From Planctomycetia bacterium (GTDB lineage Bacteria > Planctomycetota > Planctomycetia > Pirellulales > Thermoguttaceae): a stretch of DNA of 36,751 nucleotides. Below, piece by piece: positions 33,586 through 36,751 of the stretch (position 1 is the first letter of the stretch; the number at the start of each line of letters is the position of its first letter). The notes below the pieces were generated by a model. The model had not been told where the DNA came from. It did no database searches and saw nothing but the letters and a program-made list of their open reading frames with translations. Made by a program: the position numbers and the translations under genes. The stretch lies in contig JAUNBG010000032.1 of the NCBI GenBank assembly GCA_030527205.1, forward strand, positions 1 through 36,751. The letters are read 5' to 3'.

Positions 33586-34218
33586 TTAATTTTTGTCGTC
33601 TTCATCCAAAGTTGAGGGCGGCCGCATTAAAATTTCGTCAACGATTCCATATTCTTTGGCTTCTGAACTGTTCAAATAAAAATCCCGATCAATATCTTTG
33701 GCGATAACTTCAAGCGACTTTCCTGTATGTTGAGCGAGAATCTGATTTAGGACATCGCGATCTTTCAGGATTTGTTGAGCTTGAATTTCGATGTCAGAGA
33801 CCTGACCGCCGACATTTCCCCAAGGTTGATGAATCATGACTTTGGAATGCGGGAGAGCAAAGCGTTTATTTTTTGCGCCGCCGGCGAGAAGAATGGCTCC
33901 TCCGCTTGCCGCTAAACCGACGCAATAAGTTGCAACCTGGCAGGACAAAATTTGCATTGTATCATAAATGGCCAAGGTTGCCGAAACGCTTCCGCCCGGC
34001 GAATTGATATAGAAATGAATATCTTTGCGGCGATTTTCGCTTTGCAGATAAAGCAGTTTCATGACCAGTTCATTTGCGGTTTCATTCGAAATAACGCCTT
34101 GCAAAAAAATGATTCGATTTTCCAATAACAGATCGCCGAGCGTCATACTTCGTTGACGTTGATAATCTCGATAATTCAAACGCGGATCCATTAATGGAGA
34201 ACGACTGATGTCAGACAT
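33586..34218 (-). CDS. clpP: ATP-dependent Clp protease proteolytic subunit (ClpP, first copy, divergent)
   Basis: 210 residues with the ClpP fold and an intact triad: Ser105 in GLAASGGA, His130 in MIHQP and Asp179 in IDRDFYL. It differs from the other copy around the nucleophile (LAASGG in place of QAASMG), has a longer N-terminus (MSDISRSPLMDPRLNYRDYQ) and an acidic end (STLDEDDKN). Paired clpP genes behind tig occur in several lineages, and in some the two products form mixed rings. Whether they do here is inference. AGGA lies 6 nt before the ATG. The neighbours are tig upstream (526-bp gap with a terminator) and the second clpP downstream (281-bp gap). Confidence 0.88.
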   Translation of the reverse strand: MSDISRSPLMDPRLNYRDYQRQRSMTLGDLLLENRIIFLQGVISNETANELVMKLLYLQSENRRKDIHFYINSPGGSVSATLAIYDTMQILSCQVATYCVGLAASGGAILLAGGAKNKRFALPHSKVMIHQPWGNVGGQVSDIEIQAQQILKDRDVLNQILAQHTGKSLEVIAKDIDRDFYLNSSEAKEYGIVDEILMRPPSTLDEDDKN

Positions 34219-34744
34219 TTTAATCCTGTTGTTTGTAACGAAAAGGCATTCTTTCTCTTTCTTGTCGATAAAAGAAACAGGTTTCTTTTGTTGACAAAGA
34301 TTAAACGGAAAAATATCTTAGCTCAATAATAAGCCTTTTCTGGAAATATGTTATAAAGAGACTTTATTTTATTATACGCTTTTACGAAAAATGACAAGAT
34401 TTACTAAATTTTTTGGCGTAAAAATATTGCGATTTCAATCAGTTTTTATCGTTTTGATTGACAACGTTGGCGGATGAATCAACGACTTTTTGACAATCTT
34501 GCGAAAGCCGGAAAAGGTTATTTATTCATCAAACAACGAATATTTCAACCCCAATCGGGAGATTGTATCAAATAAAAAAAGAAAGCAATCTTTCCTGTCC
34601 GAAAACAATAGTTTGTCAATTGTCGATAAGAATACTTTCTTTTTATCAAAGACGCAAGAGCAATTATGAATAAAAAACGCGACATTATCAGAAATAAAGC
34701 CGCGTTTGAAATTTTGGGAAAGGAAACTCAAAAGTTTAAAATTA
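34219..34744. other. Intergenic region, tig to first clpP
   Basis: About 525 bp. The tig terminator lies at 34672-34707. A second, looser - strand structure (AAAAAGAAAG at 34635-34644 pairing with CTTTCTTTTT at 34574-34585, U-rich end) could act as a back-up. The clpP promoter should lie between about 34220 and 34450 but was not identified. No gene is seen. Confidence 0.45.
34672..34707 (-). terminator. Rho-independent terminator of tig
   Basis: AAACGCG (RC of 34701-34707) and CGCGTTT (RC of 34675-34681) form a 7-bp stem around a 19-nt loop, followed by TTTA on -. It begins 37 bp after the tig stop. Confidence 0.65.
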
Positions 34745-36277
34745 TCAAATATGCTCTTGAGAATTTGTGAAGTTATGAAGATTTTTTTCCGCGTCATTTC
34801 GAGCGACTTCTTTTGCTTCTTCCTCGGAAACTTCTGGAATGGCAGATTCCTGAGTTTCTGAGCCTGCGGCGAGGTCAAGAGCCTCTTCCGTAATTCCTTC
34901 CATATTATAAGGAACTTCAACGAACTCAGCTTCTTCTTGAATCATATTAAGGACTTTTCGCTCAATAATCTGATTGCGAAGAATATCCATTTCGCCCCGT
35001 TTTTCTATTTGAGAACGAATTCGTCGCGGAGTTTCGCCAGATTGGGCGGCAATCAAAGCGATTTCGACATCATAATCTTCCGGAGAATCTTCAATTCCGT
35101 AAACTTCCGCAATTTTCTCGAGAATAAAATGTTCTTTGAGCGCTTGAGCTGTCGACGATTTGACATTTTGTCGCAAAAAGTTGAGTTGACTCATAATCTT
35201 TTCATCGCTGAACCCGCTTCGACGAAGTTCAAGAATGGAACGTTGCAGTTCTCGGGCAGACTGTCGTTCCAAAAGGGCAGGCGGAAGTTGCCAATCAGCA
35301 TTAACTGTTAATTGTTTGGTTATCTGTTTTCGAGCTGATTGTTGTTGTTCATATTCAAGTTGACGTTTTAATGTATCCAAAACGTCATCGCGAAAATCTC
35401 CGAGATCGGAATAGCCGCCGATTTGATAAAGGAAATTGGAATCAACTTCAGGAATCTGCAGTTTTTTGATCGCTTTGATATCAAAAATAGCGTCAATTTC
35501 TTGACCTTTTAAAGAATAATTGGGAGTATCGTCAGACAAAACGGTTTTGGCCGTTCGCCTTTCGCCAGCAACAGCGCCAACCATTAATTTATCGAAGTCT
35601 TTGATAACGCCGTCATGAAAACTCAACACAGGACGAATACGGATTGTTTCTTCATCAGCCTTTGAAATAACGCGTTCGCCTTGTTTAAAGGTTAATTTTG
35701 TGACAATATAATCGTCTTCTTCCGCAGGCGCATCGGAATCGATAAGGATTCCGTAATTTGTTTGAATTCTTTTGATCGCTCGATCAACGTCTTCGTCTGT
35801 AAAGTCGCGGACCGGCTTTTCAATTTTCAGACCGTTCCAGTTTGGCAGCTCAAATTCAGGTCGAACTTCAATATTATATTCATAAATAAATTCGCCTTCT
35901 TCTGGCAAAATAATTTTTTTGATATCAAGATCGGGTTCGCTGATCGGCGTTAGCTCTTTGCCTTCATTGACCTGAGTAAGACTGTCAAGAATCAAATTGT
36001 TTTTGACTCGGTCTGTGACATCGTTTTTGAATTTTTTTTCAATCAATTTTCTTGGCGCTTTTCCCGGTCGAAAACCTGGGATTGCCGCTTTTTGATGCAG
36101 CTCTTGATATTCCTTGTCCAAATAACGAACAATTTCTTCGCGTTGAATCGTTATTTTTATATGGCGTTCGCAAGAGCTGACTTCTTGAATATCAACGTCG
36201 AACTTCAGCTTTTCTTGTTCAGCTTGATCTTCTGAAGTTTCTTCATTGATATTTTCATTCATTTCTGCTTCGGACAT
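34745..36277 (-). CDS. tig: Trigger factor (ribosome-associated chaperone)
   Basis: Trigger factor binds ribosomal protein L23 and shields nascent chains. 510 residues, longer than the usual 430-450 because of acidic extensions at both ends (the first 25 residues and the last 60 or so, rich in Glu). The N-terminal domain has the ribosome-docking signature GFRPGKAPR (68-76), preceded by ITIQREEIVRYLDKEYQEL. A central FKBP-like domain spans about 180-275 with YSLKGQEIDAIFDIKAIKKLQIPEV at its end. The helical C-terminal domain includes NADWQLPPALLERQ, where the family has V(E/D)xPxxLVxxE. The start ATG at 36277 has GAGG 5 nt upstream. It precedes two clpP genes, a common chaperone-protease order. 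The C-terminal acidic tail is unusual. Confidence 0.92.
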   Translation of the reverse strand: MSEAEMNENINEETSEDQAEQEKLKFDVDIQEVSSCERHIKITIQREEIVRYLDKEYQELHQKAAIPGFRPGKAPRKLIEKKFKNDVTDRVKNNLILDSLTQVNEGKELTPISEPDLDIKKIILPEEGEFIYEYNIEVRPEFELPNWNGLKIEKPVRDFTDEDVDRAIKRIQTNYGILIDSDAPAEEDDYIVTKLTFKQGERVISKADEETIRIRPVLSFHDGVIKDFDKLMVGAVAGERRTAKTVLSDDTPNYSLKGQEIDAIFDIKAIKKLQIPEVDSNFLYQIGGYSDLGDFRDDVLDTLKRQLEYEQQQSARKQITKQLTVNADWQLPPALLERQSARELQRSILELRRSGFSDEKIMSQLNFLRQNVKSSTAQALKEHFILEKIAEVYGIEDSPEDYDVEIALIAAQSGETPRRIRSQIEKRGEMDILRNQIIERKVLNMIQEEAEFVEVPYNMEGITEEALDLAAGSETQESAIPEVSEEEAKEVARNDAEKNLHNFTNSQEHI

Positions 36278-36680
36278 AATTGCCTCGGTTCTTTAAAAGT
36301 TTTTTGGGTTAATCAATTGATCTTCAGAATTCATTCTTGTTCAAAGAAACGTCAAAACTTATTGAATATCGCTTGCCAAAATCATAAATCAGGCGACTCG
36401 TTTTGATAAAAACTCGATTATTCGATAAAAATGACTCTTGATAAATGTTCAATTTCCGATAAACAGAAAACAAGAAATAAAAAAACCTAAAGATCTGTTC
36501 AGGCAAATCCTTAGGTTTAATAATGAGTTTTGAAAAAGATAAAAACGGACGTCTTTCCTGTTTTTATCAATTTTTAAGGCAACTATACCGATTTTTACAA
36601 TAAGAGTAAAAATGTTCCGAACAAGCTGCTTCTTTTGAAACCCATGCCGAAAACCGGAGGAATTGCCTCCCTGAAAAAAG
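36278..36680. other. Intergenic region, tRNA-Gly to tig
   Basis: About 400 bp. It contains the terminator at 36479-36518 and a small GGAGG/CCTCC hairpin (about 36657-36671) just after the tRNA. The tig promoter should lie between about 36290 and 36480; no clear pair was identified. Confidence 0.45.
36479..36518 (-). terminator. Strong Rho-independent terminator between tRNA-Gly and tig
   Basis: On the - strand AAACCTAAGGAT pairs with ATCTTTAGGTTT (12 bp, one G-U) around a 12-nt loop, followed by seven Us. It would end the transcript carrying tRNA-Gly and separate it from tig. Confidence 0.75.
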
Positions 36681-36751
36681 AGCGGGCGAAGGGGTTCGAA
36701 CCCTCGACAACAACGTTGGCAACGTTGTGCTCTGCCAACTGAGCTACGCCC
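36681..36751 (-). tRNA. tRNA-Gly(GCC), 5' end cut by the window edge
   Basis: All arms fold. The acceptor 3' strand is CGCCCGC (36682-36688) with discriminator U (A on + at 36681), pairing with GGGCG at the window end; two further 5' bases (expected GC) lie outside. The D-arm is GCUCAGUUGGCAGAGC. The anticodon arm is CAACG-UUGCCAA-CGUUG, with GCC at 36718-36720. The T-arm is GAGGG-UUCGAAC-CCCUU. CCA is not encoded. The anticodon arm is built from two copies of CAACGTTG. Confidence 0.93.

Noticed and set aside
34522..34920. 132-codon open frame on - overlapping the end of tig
   Set aside because: It shares DNA with tig in another frame, and its downstream part is terminator and intergenic sequence.
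1..36751. CRISPR array, toxin-antitoxin, retron or prophage modules
   Set aside because: No regularly spaced identical repeats, reverse transcriptase, integrase, phage structural gene or recognisable toxin-antitoxin pair was seen on either strand.

Overview
The window is AT-rich bacterial DNA from a Gram-negative, most likely planctomycete-type (PVC) organism. The evidence is the lipid A genes lpxD and lpxI, the non-mevalonate isoprenoid gene ispG, trigger factor followed by two different clpP genes, an ISL3-type transposase remnant of a kind I associate with planctomycetes, and several large secreted proteins without recognisable domains. Secreted carbohydrate-active enzymes and an indolepyruvate:ferredoxin oxidoreductase suggest an anaerobic or micro-oxic polysaccharide degrader, perhaps gut-associated. 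That placement is inference; no rRNA or other strong taxonomic marker is present.

Left part (1-9 kb). A decayed ISL3 transposase start comes first. It is followed by four exported proteins that act on polysaccharide: an AXE1-type acetyl esterase and a GH5-like endo-glycosidase in tandem on +, then a GH20/GH67-like TIM-barrel protein and a GH99/WbsX-like protein on -. A small class I methyltransferase lies among them. Together they would deacetylate and cut a decorated hemicellulose-like glycan outside the cytoplasm.

Middle (9-24 kb). On - are ispG, a secreted secretin-fold-like protein, and iorB/iorA overlapping as TAATG. On + is a compact cluster: a membrane-anchored LysM protein whose L,D-transpeptidase-like domain has lost its catalytic residues, a 118-residue exported protein, a membrane-anchored protein whose C-terminal half is a flagellar rod/hook (FlgG-type) domain, and a YfcE-type phosphodiesterase. 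After a 0.9 kb gap come a FabH/KAS III-like synthase and a B12-binding radical SAM protein of the TIGR03960 type.

Right part (24-36.7 kb). A 1015-residue exported protein of unknown function (-) and a rhomboid protease (+) diverge. The rest is on -: a tRNA-Gly(GCC) cut by the window end, tig, clpP, clpP, a lipoprotein, lpxD and lpxI, covering nascent-chain folding, proteolysis and outer-membrane lipid A synthesis.

The most noteworthy signals are: (i) the solitary FlgG-like envelope protein beside an apparently dead L,D-transpeptidase-like protein; (ii) a dispersed family of about 120 bp with terminal inverted repeats and apparent 8-bp target duplications (MITE-like), four copies plus a fragment; (iii) a 46-bp repeat present twice in opposite orientation; and (iv) several intergenic hairpins. 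No CRISPR array, prophage or intact insertion sequence was seen.
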